Source: CAYSPU01 sp964432995 (GTDB lineage: Bacteria > Verrucomicrobiota > Verrucomicrobiia > Limisphaerales > JAHDYP01). From it: 33,724 nucleotides of DNA. Below are positions 7,572 to 15,437 of the stretch, one piece after another; position 1 is the first letter of the stretch; every line of letters starts with the position of its first letter. The stretch spans positions 1 through 33,724 of the forward strand of contig CAYSPU010000026.1 of assembly GCA_964432995.1 (NCBI GenBank). Reading direction: 5' to 3'. A program made the position numbers and the translations under genes. The notes under the pieces were generated by a model, which saw nothing but the letters and a program-made list of their open reading frames with translations, was not told the origin of the DNA and did no database searches.

Positions 7572-8933
7572 ATGACAAAACAACGCACAACCGAGCAAAG
7601 CACACCAAGTGGCCCAGCAATGGCCCAGACAAAAACCATTGACCGGGCGCCAGTGAGCCGTTTCTCTGCTGCTTATTGGGAGCCCCGCGTAGTGCGTCGG
7701 ACCTACGTCGATCGCAGTGGGCAGACGTGCGAAGTGCAAGAATACTCTTCGCGCATCGCCCATGGCGGCAAGCGTAGTTGGGTCCAGCTTGGGACGAACG
7801 ACAGGGGTGAAGCCGGTCGTCGGGCAGCCAAGGTTTACCGCGTCCTCCAGCAACAGGGGTGGGACGCCGCTCTGGCGCAGTTCAAGCCCGACGTTCGCCA
7901 CAAAGAGGAAGGCCCCACGGTGGGCGAGTTCCTTGGTGCGGTCGAGCGGGTCTGGACTCAGGACAAGAGGACGGTGCGCAACTACGCGATTTGCCTGCGA
8001 TGGTTCTTCGCCCACGCCCACCGCCTCGAACCCCGGGTCAGGGGACGCAAGGTCAAGATCAAGTGCGTGAAGGCATGGCGGCAGGCAATCGACTCCCTGG
8101 CGTTGTCGGACCTCACGCCCAAACAGGTTCAGGCTGTCATCCTGGAGCGCATTGCCGCCACCGGTTCGAACCCGGTCGCCAAGGCAAGGGCGAAACGGTC
8201 GACGGCTTCAATGGCGCGACAAGCGAAGAGTCTGTTTGCGCCGGACCTCCTGAAACTCCTCCCCTTCGAGAACATCTGCAGCCCGTTCGCAGGCGTGACT
8301 ATCGAGTCCGCGCGCCCCCTGCCTTACTCGAGTTTCATCGACGCCCCCCAACTACTCCGAGACGCGCGCAAGGAACTCGGCGAGTCGGATCCGGAGGCAT
8401 ACAAAGTTATCCTGCTTTGCCTGGGAGCAGGACTCAGACGCGAGGAGGCCGACACCCTCACATGGCCGCAAGTGGACGGTTCACGGAACATCATCCGCGT
8501 CGACGTCACCGAACACTTCGACCCCAAGACGGAACAAAGCTCCGGAACCGTTCCGGTCGACGCTGGTCTTATCGCCGAACTGAACCGGTATCGTGACGCT
8601 GCCACCGAGCTGTTCGTCCTCGAGGGCAAAGCACCCAAGCCGGACGCGTCGTTCTCCTACTACCGCGCCGAGGAGTCCGAGGAACGCGCCATCGCCTGGT
8701 TGAAGGCACATGGTGTCAGGAACCGCAAACCGCTGCAGACCCTGCGCAAAGAGGCCGGGTCCCTGGTGAACGCTGCCGCAGGCATCCACGCAGCGAGTCG
8801 TTTCCTCCGTCACTCAAACATCACGACCACGGCAACCTTCTACGTCGACAACAGGACCGGCGCCACGGTGCCCGTGGGCGGCATGCTGGGAACGAAAGAG
8901 AAGTCGGAAGGGCAGGGGACAGCTACGTCCTGA
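7572..8933 (+). CDS. Tyrosine recombinase (element integrase)
   Basis: The ATG at 7572, preceded by GAGGG, gives 453 residues. A frame from 7479 would start almost inside attL and is less likely. The catalytic set is visible: R289 in GAGLRREEADTLTW, R392 in LQTLRKEAG, H414 in FLRHSNI and nucleophile Y424 in ATFYV. The usual His three residues before the second Arg is Gln389. A SAM-like core-binding domain (about 125-240) precedes the catalytic part. The N-terminal third would bind arm sites. The gene lies next to attL and reads inward, as usual for tRNA-targeting integrases. It should cut within the 45-bp att core, near the anticodon loop of tRNA-Lys. Confidence 0.93.
   Translation: MTKQRTTEQSTPSGPAMAQTKTIDRAPVSRFSAAYWEPRVVRRTYVDRSGQTCEVQEYSSRIAHGGKRSWVQLGTNDRGEAGRRAAKVYRVLQQQGWDAALAQFKPDVRHKEEGPTVGEFLGAVERVWTQDKRTVRNYAICLRWFFAHAHRLEPRVRGRKVKIKCVKAWRQAIDSLALSDLTPKQVQAVILERIAATGSNPVAKARAKRSTASMARQAKSLFAPDLLKLLPFENICSPFAGVTIESARPLPYSSFIDAPQLLRDARKELGESDPEAYKVILLCLGAGLRREEADTLTWPQVDGSRNIIRVDVTEHFDPKTEQSSGTVPVDAGLIAELNRYRDAATELFVLEGKAPKPDASFSYYRAEESEERAIAWLKAHGVRNRKPLQTLRKEAGSLVNAAAGIHAASRFLRHSNITTTATFYVDNRTGATVPVGGMLGTKEKSEGQGTATS
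7610..7630. repeat. Paired TGGCCCAG repeat, left end (putative arm site)
   Basis: TGGCCCAG occurs twice (7610 and 7621) with an 11-base period, preceded by AAG and followed by AC. It falls inside codons near residues 13-20 of the integrase. Two very similar pairs lie just inside attR at 17210-17230 and 17247-17271, so it is a candidate integrase or excisionase arm-type site. Confidence 0.6.
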
Positions 8934-8947
8934 GGCGTGGCAGTCCA

Positions 8948-10072
8948 TCAGCGCAGAGACGTCCTCACCTTCCGCCCCTCCCCCGCCCCTACCCGCGCAA
9001 TGGCGGCGAGATACTTCTCGACCGCAGCCGCACGTTCCGTCGCGGTCAGTTTGAAGTAGCGCCCGTCCTTCCTGTCCATGTAACGCCACCACGCGGCATT
9101 GACCAACTTGTTGACCCTCGAGGCCGACTCGGACGGCGCGGACGGTGGCGTCCTCCTCATCAGCCCCAACAACCTCTGCCGGACCTCCAGGTAGTCCGCA
9201 TGGTGCCGCCAAAAGGAAGCCATCCGCCTCGAGATCGGGGTCCGCACGTTTTTCGGCTGGCTGCAATGGGTCTGGGCGTTTCGCAAAAGGACGCCATCCG
9301 CCTCGAGCCCGGGGGTCCGCACGCCGTAGAACTCGACACGGCTGACTGGCGTGCCCCGCACCGTCCCTCTCCCCCTTCTGGCGGCAGCCAGGTGGGCGCC
9401 CTGCAGGATCTGCATGGCAGCGACCTCGAACTCCTCGGAGTCGAAACCCAGCGTGCGCCCCGCCTCGACTACGGCCGCAACCACGTCCCTCGGGGCGCCC
9501 CGCGCCAGGAGTTTCTCCGTCATGAACTCCGCCGCCTCCTCCACGTCACCGAGGTCCACGTCCGCGTCCGCTGCCGAGAGCGCCGGAACCCCCTGTTCCT
9601 CCAGCGAGACGAAGCGTCTATCGTCGGCAGCCAGCCGAGGGGCCTTGCCTCGCCCCTTCCCTTCGACCGCCCACTTCGCCCGGAGTTTGATGTCGACCGT
9701 CGGGCCCACCCGGGTCAGGAGATTCTGCGGGACAAGGTCGCAGATGCACGTGGCCAGCATGGCCGGATGGTGGTCCGCCGCCAAACGACGGACACGGTCC
9801 AGGACTGAGTCCTTCCCCTCGTAGTAGGTCCATCCGAACTGCACCGTTCCCGTCCTTCCCCCGTGTAGGACCCGGTGGTAGTCGACGAACCCCTCGTCGT
9901 TCACTAGGTCGACAACCGCCGCCACGAACCGCGCCATGCTCTCCGCCTCCACTTCGGACCACTCATGACGCCCTTTGCGCCTCCCCCGCTGGCTGCGCAC
10001 CCCCTTCCGCGCGCGTTTCGACCTCCGCCACAGGGTCGTCCGACTCAGCCCTCGAATGGGACCGCGTTTCAT
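8948..10072 (-). CDS. Unknown element protein
   Basis: The ATG at 10072 gives 374 residues. A GTG at 10087 is also possible. I do not recognise the family. The N-terminus is very basic (SRTTLWRRSKRARKG, GRRKGRHEW), so it may bind nucleic acid, with SRTTLWRR resembling the recognition part of a resolvase-type HTH. The middle has FGWTYYEGKDSVLDRVRR and an acidic helical stretch (ADVDLGDVEEAAEFM). The C-terminus is helical and basic. It is convergent with the integrase gene (14 bases between stops) and divergent from the excisionase-like gene, with start codons about 10 bases apart. This layout suits a regulator or maintenance gene, which is inference. Confidence 0.75.
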   Translation of the reverse strand: MKRGPIRGLSRTTLWRRSKRARKGVRSQRGRRKGRHEWSEVEAESMARFVAAVVDLVNDEGFVDYHRVLHGGRTGTVQFGWTYYEGKDSVLDRVRRLAADHHPAMLATCICDLVPQNLLTRVGPTVDIKLRAKWAVEGKGRGKAPRLAADDRRFVSLEEQGVPALSAADADVDLGDVEEAAEFMTEKLLARGAPRDVVAAVVEAGRTLGFDSEEFEVAAMQILQGAHLAAARRGRGTVRGTPVSRVEFYGVRTPGLEADGVLLRNAQTHCSQPKNVRTPISRRMASFWRHHADYLEVRQRLLGLMRRTPPSAPSESASRVNKLVNAAWWRYMDRKDGRYFKLTATERAAAVEKYLAAIARVGAGEGRKVRTSLR

Positions 10073-10081
10073 AATGTAACA

Positions 10082-10318
10082 ATGCACTTAGGTGGAATGA
10101 AACGCAACATCAACCTGCAGAAAACAACGGAGCCGCCCCTTGGGCGGCAATTCACCACCAGCGAACTAGCTGGCGCCATCCAGTATCACGAAGAGTCCAT
10201 CCGCCGCGCCATCCGGGCGGGGCGGATCCGTGCTATCCGGTGCGGCAACCGGTGGCGGATCCCACCAGACGAACTCGCACGGATCATGACGAACGGGCTG
10301 CCGATGCTGGCGAACTGA
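10082..10318 (+). CDS. Excisionase/AlpA-like HTH protein
   Basis: The product has 78 residues from ATG 10082 (ATG 10097 would give 73). It is a compact MerR/excisionase-type winged helix: RQFTTSELAGAIQYHEESIRRAIRAGRI, then RAIRCGNRWRIPPDELARIM. The pattern of a first HTH, Arg-Ile and then Gly-x-x-Trp-Arg-Ile-Pro is typical of HTH_17 (excisionase family) proteins. In integrative elements such proteins often direct excision by bending attachment-site DNA, or activate the integrase. It probably has one of these roles here. It starts the plus-strand gene run, divergent from the unknown gene on the minus strand. Confidence 0.82.
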   Translation: MHLGGMKRNINLQKTTEPPLGRQFTTSELAGAIQYHEESIRRAIRAGRIRAIRCGNRWRIPPDELARIMTNGLPMLAN

Positions 10319-10368
10319 AGGTCCAGCGCCGCGTCCCTGCCAGGAACAAAACGGCGCCGGAAGGAACC

Positions 10369-10764
10369 ATGAAGATCTCCAACAATCCCTCGTCGTCAAC
10401 ACCGTGCCCCCTTGTTGGGCGACTCGCCGACATCCGTCGGAGCCTCGAGCGAAATGAGGCCAAGCAGAATGTCCTCGTCCAGAAATTCAAGGCCCTCCGG
10501 GACGAACACCAGGACCTCCTAGAAAAGTTGGACGTCCTCCAGGACCAGGAACGGTTGGCGGCCCTGGTTGGAAAAACAGTCCGACTCATACCTGGCAGAA
10601 ACTACGTCGGTAGGGTGCGAAACCTCCTCGGCCACACCGGCACACTGGTGGAGGTCAAACGAACGCGCTGTCTGGTGGACTTCGACCAGCATGGGAAGTG
10701 GGCCCTGCTGTGTGACTGTGTTCAGGGACTCGACGACCAAAGCTTCTTCCTCCCCCTCGCGTGA
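10369..10764 (+). CDS. Coiled-coil plus SH3-like barrel protein, unknown
   Basis: ATG 10369 follows GGAAGGA at good spacing and gives 131 residues. Residues 20-65 form a charged heptad-like helix (RRSLERNEAKQNVLVQKF, LRDEHQDLLEKLDVL). The C-terminal half, GKTVRLIPGRNYVGRVR then GHTGTLVEVKRTRCLVDFD, looks like a small SH3/KOW-type beta barrel. I do not know a named family. It overlaps the next gene by GTGA (10761-10764), so it is translationally coupled to the primase-helicase and could be an accessory replication or DNA-binding factor. That role is inference from position. Confidence 0.75.
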   Translation: MKISNNPSSSTPCPLVGRLADIRRSLERNEAKQNVLVQKFKALRDEHQDLLEKLDVLQDQERLAALVGKTVRLIPGRNYVGRVRNLLGHTGTLVEVKRTRCLVDFDQHGKWALLCDCVQGLDDQSFFLPLA

Positions 10765-12734
10765 ACTCCCCCCTCCTCGACACCCCAGTCTCCGTCTACG
10801 ACCACGCGCGTGCCACGGTTTGTTGCACCCGCCGTGTCTCGTCCGTCCTGGACGCCATCCAGGAGGGTAGCTGGGCGAAGACGATTCAGGACCGGGTCCG
10901 TGCCATCGTCCGTGGACGCCGAAAGGCAGACCTGACCCCAGCCGAACGGGAAGGGGTGTCCGCGCTGAAACTGGGTCTGTCCGGCGCCACGTTCAGCGCC
11001 ACATTCGCGTCTCGTCGCTGCAAGACAAAGTATGCAACGCGAACGCCGTTCGTCGTCGCGGATGTCGATGAAATCGGGTCCGATGTCGACCTCTACCGTG
11101 AAGCACTGCGGGCGAACCATTACGTCTCCGCCTGCTGGACCAGTGTGTCCGGCACGGGTCTGGCCGCCCTGGTGCGTGTCGACCCCGAACAGGATCACGC
11201 CACGAACGTGGAACTGGTCGCAGAACTGTTTCGTCGACTGCATGGGCTGACCATTGACCCCGCGTGCAAGGACATTTCGCGACTGACCTATATTCCGTCC
11301 GACCCCAAAGTCTGGACAAAGGAGGCCGACGTCCTAACCGCTGCCAAGCTGGGCGTCAAGCCTGTACCCAGATCGGCGCAAGCAACAAGGACGAGAACGG
11401 ATAATGCCCCTGAGGAGACACCGTCCCCACCAGGATTGCACGTCCCCCTCGAGTCCGAACTGGACCGCGCTCGCGCCTACGCGGCCGCCATCCCGCCGGT
11501 CGACGTTGGCGCACGCAACGCGACCCTGAACGAGAAGGCGTTTCTAGTCGCGCGAACGTTCAAGGTGGACGAGGCCGAACTCCTGGTTCTCATGCGTGGG
11601 TGGAACGCGCGCCTACCGGAACCGCTCCCAGAGTCCGAGGTCGCGACCACCGTGTCGTCGGCATTCCGCGCAGTGGCCGCCGAGGGGGGCGTGGGCACAA
11701 GGCAGGCTGACGAGGAGAACCGTCAGGAAGGGCGCCAGGAGAAACACGCCTCGAGTCAGCAGGCACGCCCACTGCCACCCATCGAGTCCGTCCAGGACTT
11801 GGTGGCTGACACCTCCGCCGTTCCTCCACCACAGGTCGTCCACGGCTTACTCCACGCTGGATTGAAAGCTGTCATCTCAGCACCGCCGAAGTCGAACTCG
11901 AGTTGGCTGCTCCTGGACCTCGCGGAGTCCGTCCAAGCTGGCGTCCCGTTCTGGCGATTCCAGACGACCCCCGGGCGCGCCATCTACCTCAACTTCGAAA
12001 TTCCCCGACCCTTCTTCCGCGAACGTGCAATGTGCGTCGCCCGCGCCAAAGACCTCGGCAGCCTGGACCAACTGGACGTCTGGACGCTCCGTGGACACGC
12101 CGCTGCCCTCGGACGGTTGCTGCCAGAGATCACCAAGCGCATGGGCGACGCGGGATACAGCCTCGCCATCATCGACCCCATCTTCAAAGGCATGGGCGGG
12201 CGCGACGAGAACAAGGCGCAGGACGTGGCCCAGCTTGTGAACGAGGTCGAGGCCATCTGCACTGACACTGGCGCCGCCGTCGTCTACCGCGCGCACCACA
12301 GCAAGGGAAACCAGTCGGAGAAGGCGGCTCTCGACCGCATTGTCGGCAGTGGCGTGTTTGGCCGTGACGCGGACGTTCACATCGACCTCACACCGCACGA
12401 GACCGAGAACTGTTACGGCGTCAATTTCACCGTCCGCAACCTTCCGCCGGTCGAACCCATCACCGTGGAATGGCGCTTCCCGCTGTTCGTCGCCCGCGAC
12501 GACCTGGACCCCGCCAGTCTGCGAAAGAAGCAGGGCGCACCCCGCCGCCACACCGCCGAGAAACTCCTCGCCCTCTTGCCCCTCGAAGGGTTGCGAACTG
12601 GTGAATGGCGGCGGAAGGCAGACGAAGAGGCTGGGATTCCGAAGACCAGTTTTTACGAACTGCGCGACGGTCTCAAACACGCAGGCCAAATTATTCAGTC
12701 ACCCCTAACAGGCCGTTGGATCACGAAACCATGA
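10761..12734 (+). CDS. Primase / RepA-like helicase fusion (element replication protein)
   Basis: GTG start at 10761, overlapping the previous stop; 657 residues. Residues about 60-205 match the BT4734/VirE N-terminal primase-like domain (FVVADVDEIG, HYVSACWTSVSGTGLAALV). Residues about 235-310 resemble a primase C-terminal helical domain (GARNATLNEKAFLVA, WNARLPEPLPESEV). Residues about 355-560 are a RecA-fold RepA-type helicase: Walker A-like APPKSNSSW at 374-382, Walker B-like YSLAIIDPIFKGMGG, then YRAHHSKGNQSEKAALDRI and SGVFGRDADVHI. The end is a winged-helix segment. The P-loop lacks the usual Lys (Ser380 where GKS would give Lys), which is unusual. The protein most likely starts and drives replication of the excised element. 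Confidence 0.88.
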   Translation: MNSPLLDTPVSVYDHARATVCCTRRVSSVLDAIQEGSWAKTIQDRVRAIVRGRRKADLTPAEREGVSALKLGLSGATFSATFASRRCKTKYATRTPFVVADVDEIGSDVDLYREALRANHYVSACWTSVSGTGLAALVRVDPEQDHATNVELVAELFRRLHGLTIDPACKDISRLTYIPSDPKVWTKEADVLTAAKLGVKPVPRSAQATRTRTDNAPEETPSPPGLHVPLESELDRARAYAAAIPPVDVGARNATLNEKAFLVARTFKVDEAELLVLMRGWNARLPEPLPESEVATTVSSAFRAVAAEGGVGTRQADEENRQEGRQEKHASSQQARPLPPIESVQDLVADTSAVPPPQVVHGLLHAGLKAVISAPPKSNSSWLLLDLAESVQAGVPFWRFQTTPGRAIYLNFEIPRPFFRERAMCVARAKDLGSLDQLDVWTLRGHAAALGRLLPEITKRMGDAGYSLAIIDPIFKGMGGRDENKAQDVAQLVNEVEAICTDTGAAVVYRAHHSKGNQSEKAALDRIVGSGVFGRDADVHIDLTPHETENCYGVNFTVRNLPPVEPITVEWRFPLFVARDDLDPASLRKKQGAPRRHTAEKLLALLPLEGLRTGEWRRKADEEAGIPKTSFYELRDGLKHAGQIIQSPLTGRWITKP

Positions 12735-13153
12735 CACCCCAAACGACAAAAAGTCCGGAAAGTCCGGAAAGTCCGGAAAGTATTTCCGGTGTTTTCCGGA
12801 CCGGTCCGTCCGTCCGTATAAGGAATACGGACGGACTACGGACCCCGGTCCGGAGTCTGCCCGATTTTCCGGACCACCCCGTCCTCATGGCGGCAATCCA
12901 AACCTTCGCCGCGCGCAGTGTCCGTGTCGTCACCAACCCGTTCGAAGACGACGGACCGTTCCCCACGCACTACCACGGTCGTCGCCTGGTTGGCTGGACG
13001 CGGTCCGGCGACCCTCTTTACGCCCTCCAGGACGAGCACGGCCACCCACTCGAGGCGCGAGCCGTGGTCATCCCGCGGACTCACTTTCTCCGGCCCAAGA
13101 AGACCGGAGGAACACAACACACAACACAGCAAGCAAAGAAAGGAACGAAGTAG
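12731..13153 (+). CDS. Unknown 140-residue protein carrying iteron-like repeats in its gene
   Basis: The ATG at 12731 overlaps the previous stop (ATGA). The N-terminus contains a SPE tripeptide repeat encoded by three 9-base direct repeats. The remaining protein has FAARSVRVVTNPF, FPTHYHGRRLVGWTRSGDPLYALQDEHG and ARAVVIPRTHFL, perhaps a small beta-rich fold, and ends in a Gln/Lys-rich tail. I do not recognise a family. The 5' part of the gene holds six TCCGGA motifs and a 12-bp hairpin, so this stretch may serve as a replication origin as well as coding sequence. It is followed two bases later by the next gene. Confidence 0.65.
   Translation: MTPQTTKSPESPESPESISGVFRTGPSVRIRNTDGLRTPVRSLPDFPDHPVLMAAIQTFAARSVRVVTNPFEDDGPFPTHYHGRRLVGWTRSGDPLYALQDEHGHPLEARAVVIPRTHFLRPKKTGGTQHTTQQAKKGTK
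12750..12873. repeat. Iteron-like TCCGGA cluster with hairpin (candidate replication origin)
   Basis: AAAGTCCGG repeats perfectly three times (12750-12776). TCCGGA occurs at 12754, 12763, 12772, 12795, 12849 and 12868. A perfect 12-bp stem GTCCGTCCGTAT (12808-12819) pairs with 12825-12836 across a 5-base AAGGA loop. The cluster lies directly behind the RepA-like gene, the usual place for a plasmid-type origin. Origin function is inference. Confidence 0.5.
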
Positions 13154-13155
13154 TT

Positions 13156-13770
13156 ATGCCCCTCATCCCAGCAACAAAAACCTCAGCCCCTCCCATCGAA
13201 CCAGGGGCGTATCCCGCCGTCTGTTCCGGCGTGATCGACCTCGGCACCCAGGAAGGGACCTTTGGCCCCCGCCATCAGGTCCTCATCCAATGGCAGATCC
13301 CGGACGTCCGCATGGACGTGCAGCGCGACGGCAGAACCGTGTCGGTCCCGAGAGTTGTCTCGAGGAGATTCACACTGAGCCTGAACTCGAAGTCGACATT
13401 GCGCCCACTCTTGGAGGCGTGGCGAGGCAGACCGTTCTCCGAAATGGACGCTGCCACGTTCGACCTATTCTCCGTTGTCGGAAAAGCGTGCCTCCTCCAG
13501 TTGACGAACACGACGAGCTAGGACGGCGGGCGCACTTACACCGACGTGTCCAGCGTCATGAGTCTGCCCCGAGGCACCCAGGCACCCGACCTCGAGGGCG
13601 ATGGTGTTACGTTCAGTCTCTCCGACCTCGACTCGCCCGACCTTCCGGACTCACTCCCGGAATGGGTCAAGAAGATCATCATCGAGTCAGAGGAATATGG
13701 GGCCCTTCTGACTGGCAAGGCCGACGAGCCCCCCTCGCGGCAGCCCGACCTCGCAAACGATTTTGCCTAA
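13156..13770 (+). pseudogene. Phage-type small replication-associated protein, interrupted by in-frame TAG
   Basis: From ATG 13156 the frame encodes 121 residues and stops at TAG (13519-13521). The same frame then continues from GGAC for 82 more codons to a TAA at 13770. Both parts fit one family of phage and integrative-element proteins (often named NGO0469 family). The first part has GAYPAVCSGVIDLG, HQVLIQWQIPD, FTLSLNSKSTLRPLLEAWRGR and LFSVVGKACLLQLTNT. The second has GGRTYTDVSSVMSLPRG and LPEWVKKIIIESEEY, the usual C-terminus. A single base change to a sense codon would restore a 204-residue protein. It may be a recent nonsense mutation, a sequencing error or stop read-through. TAG is also a normal terminal stop for neighbouring genes, so a genome-wide recoding is unlikely. 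Confidence 0.7.
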
Positions 13771-13826
13771 CCACTACCGCGGCACGGGGTGCGGGACCAG
13801 CACCGCACCCCGCCCGCCACCTTGCT

Positions 13827-14048
13827 ATGCCATTGCTCCCATCGGCTGCCCGACGGGCGCCAGCGCCCCAAGAGGACACAGCCCGGAAGACCGTCACGGT
13901 CCCGGGACCAGAACTCGAAACCACTCTCGCCTCCCTGGTCGCCGACGGCTGGGAACTCGAGAGCGCCGACGTCAAGCTCGCCACGTGGACCCTGCACCTC
14001 TGCAGAAGGCCCAGTAACCCTACTCATCAGCATCAAGAAAACTGTTAG
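13827..14048 (+). CDS. Small DUF4177-like protein
   Basis: ATG 13827 gives 73 residues. After a short Ala/Pro-rich start come VTVPGPELETTLASLVADGWELESADV and a final beta strand, TWTLHLCRR. The order of strand, helix, the GWEL turn and a last strand is that of DUF4177-type proteins of about 60 residues. The function of that family is not known. No Shine-Dalgarno sequence is evident. It sits 57 bases after the interrupted phage-type gene in the same direction. Its first strand is short, so the family link is moderate. Confidence 0.55.
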   Translation: MPLLPSAARRAPAPQEDTARKTVTVPGPELETTLASLVADGWELESADVKLATWTLHLCRRPSNPTHQHQENC

Positions 14049-14129
14049 GATACCTTATAGTGGTTACCTCTGCCCTCCGCTATTAGACCGTCTGATACGC
14101 TCAAGAAATTGCCTTCCGCTTTTCCTGGT

Positions 14130-14981
14130 ATGAAGAAACGAACCCAAACTGAACTCGCCGCCATCTGGCGGACTACCACACGCACCATTCGCGCTTGGCA
14201 GCGCCTTGGTGCGCCCCTGAACGACGCCCCCAAGATGCGCGCATGGTTGGCTGCCAGGAAGTCCATCCCGCCCGGGACACGTTCCCTGCTGAACCAACAG
14301 GCCCAGGAGTTGCGCGTCCAAGATGCCAGCGCCATTCCCGCAGGCGCACCGCTGCCGCTCGGGGCGGCCCACGCGTTGAAGCGCTTGGAACAAGCCGAAG
14401 CCGACGCCTTCCGCGCCCTCCAGCAGGCGCAACTCACAGGCGACCCCTACGAGGTCAAGACCACACGCGAACAGTGGTTGCGCACCAGCGAGGCGTTGCG
14501 TCGCGCGGACCTCGCCCTCGAGCAGGACCGGCGAGAGTCGGGCGAACTGCTGCCGCGGAAGAACGTGGAAGCGGCCCTGGTCTACGTCGCGATGTTCCTG
14601 CGCTACAGCATTCGCCAAACTGCACTCCAGGTCGCAGATAAAGTCCTGGCGGCGGACGGCAGCATCTCCGCCCGTCGGGTCATCGAGGATTCCCTATTCG
14701 CGCAGCTAACCACCATTCTGGCGTGCTACAAAGCCGCTGCGTCCAGGGAACTCCTGGCGCCCGGGTTCCTCGAGGTCTTTTGCAGAGACATGGACCAACT
14801 GTTCGTCGGCATGACGGCAATGGTCGACGCCCAGGCGCCACTCCTCGCCCAGGCGTTCAATTCCAGTCTGGCCGGCGCGCTCGCCCTCTTCGCGGAACGT
14901 GATGCTGCACGGAACGCACCGCCACCGCAGGCACCAGCACCTTCTCCGTCAACAAACACACAAACCCAGACCGAACCATGA
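14130..14981 (+). CDS. HTH protein resembling a Nu1-type small terminase subunit
   Basis: ATG 14130 gives 283 residues. A TTG at 14109 would add seven. Residues 4-40 form a helix-turn-helix (RTQTELAAIWRTTTRTIRAWQRLG) followed by KMRAWLAAR. Residues about 75-140 are a long charged helix. At about 150-175, ESGELLPRKNVEAALVYVAM resembles the segment after the linker in Nu1-like packaging proteins, where the HTH binds the packaging site and the rest joins the large subunit. The C-terminus is Pro/Thr/Gln rich. No large terminase is encoded in the element, so if the assignment is right it would redirect a helper phage's packaging. A general HTH regulator is the main alternative. It overlaps the following small gene by ATGA. 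Confidence 0.6.
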   Translation: MKKRTQTELAAIWRTTTRTIRAWQRLGAPLNDAPKMRAWLAARKSIPPGTRSLLNQQAQELRVQDASAIPAGAPLPLGAAHALKRLEQAEADAFRALQQAQLTGDPYEVKTTREQWLRTSEALRRADLALEQDRRESGELLPRKNVEAALVYVAMFLRYSIRQTALQVADKVLAADGSISARRVIEDSLFAQLTTILACYKAAASRELLAPGFLEVFCRDMDQLFVGMTAMVDAQAPLLAQAFNSSLAGALALFAERDAARNAPPPQAPAPSPSTNTQTQTEP

Positions 14982-15082
14982 AACGAAAACACAAGTTGTC
15001 CCTCAGCCAGACGTGGCGCAAGACGTTCGCGCCCGTCCGGCGAAAACACAAACGCAGCCACGCGCCCGTGAAGCGACACTGA
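14978..15082 (+). CDS. 34-residue highly basic peptide
   Basis: The ATG at 14978 overlaps the previous stop (ATGA), and the TGA at 15080-15082 is one base before the GTG of the next gene. The peptide has 34 residues with about 15 Lys, Arg or His, including MKRKHK, RRKHKRSH and a KRH end. Such a charge suggests nucleic acid binding. Its precise fit between two genes supports translation, but length and composition alone cannot prove it. Confidence 0.45.
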   Translation: MKRKHKLSLSQTWRKTFAPVRRKHKRSHAPVKRH

Positions 15083-15083
15083 C

Positions 15084-15437
15084 GTGCGCCAGGACGACGA
15101 CATCCTGTTCGACGACCGGCGGCGACCCACGCCGACGGTCGGGCCCGACATCTACTTCGACGAGAAGGAAGTGCAGGTCGCCGACGAACGTCGTCTCCGA
15201 CGGGAGGTCGTCGTCCGCCTCCTCGAGGTCCTGGTGGCCGGTGCAACCACTCCAGCGCAGATCGGGAGGAGGGCGGCCTTGCTGGCTTACCTCCTCCGCC
15301 TGGAGTTCGCCCCTGCCAGGAGCGTCCGTGCGCTGGGTCGCTTTTTCGGCGTCTCCAGCACACGCGCACATCAGACCTTAACGCGGGTGCGCAAGGAACT
15401 CCGCGCCCTGCTTACTGATAACCGCCAGACCCCTTAA
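15084..15437 (+). CDS. Sigma-region-4-like HTH regulator
   Basis: GTG 15084 gives 117 residues. The acidic N-terminus (DDDILFDD) is followed by RRLRREVVVRLLEVLV and GRRAALLAYLLRLEFAPA. The C-terminal third, ARSVRALGRFFGVSSTRAHQTLTRVRKELR, has the layout of a sigma-70 region 4 or LuxR-like HTH, with a recognition helix near residues 92-108. It is probably a DNA-binding regulator of late element genes, like the phage ArpU/RinA type. This is by shape only. A near-identical 16-base sequence occurs inside its last codons and again just before the next gene, and may be its operator. Confidence 0.72.
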   Translation: MRQDDDILFDDRRRPTPTVGPDIYFDEKEVQVADERRLRREVVVRLLEVLVAGATTPAQIGRRAALLAYLLRLEFAPARSVRALGRFFGVSSTRAHQTLTRVRKELRALLTDNRQTP

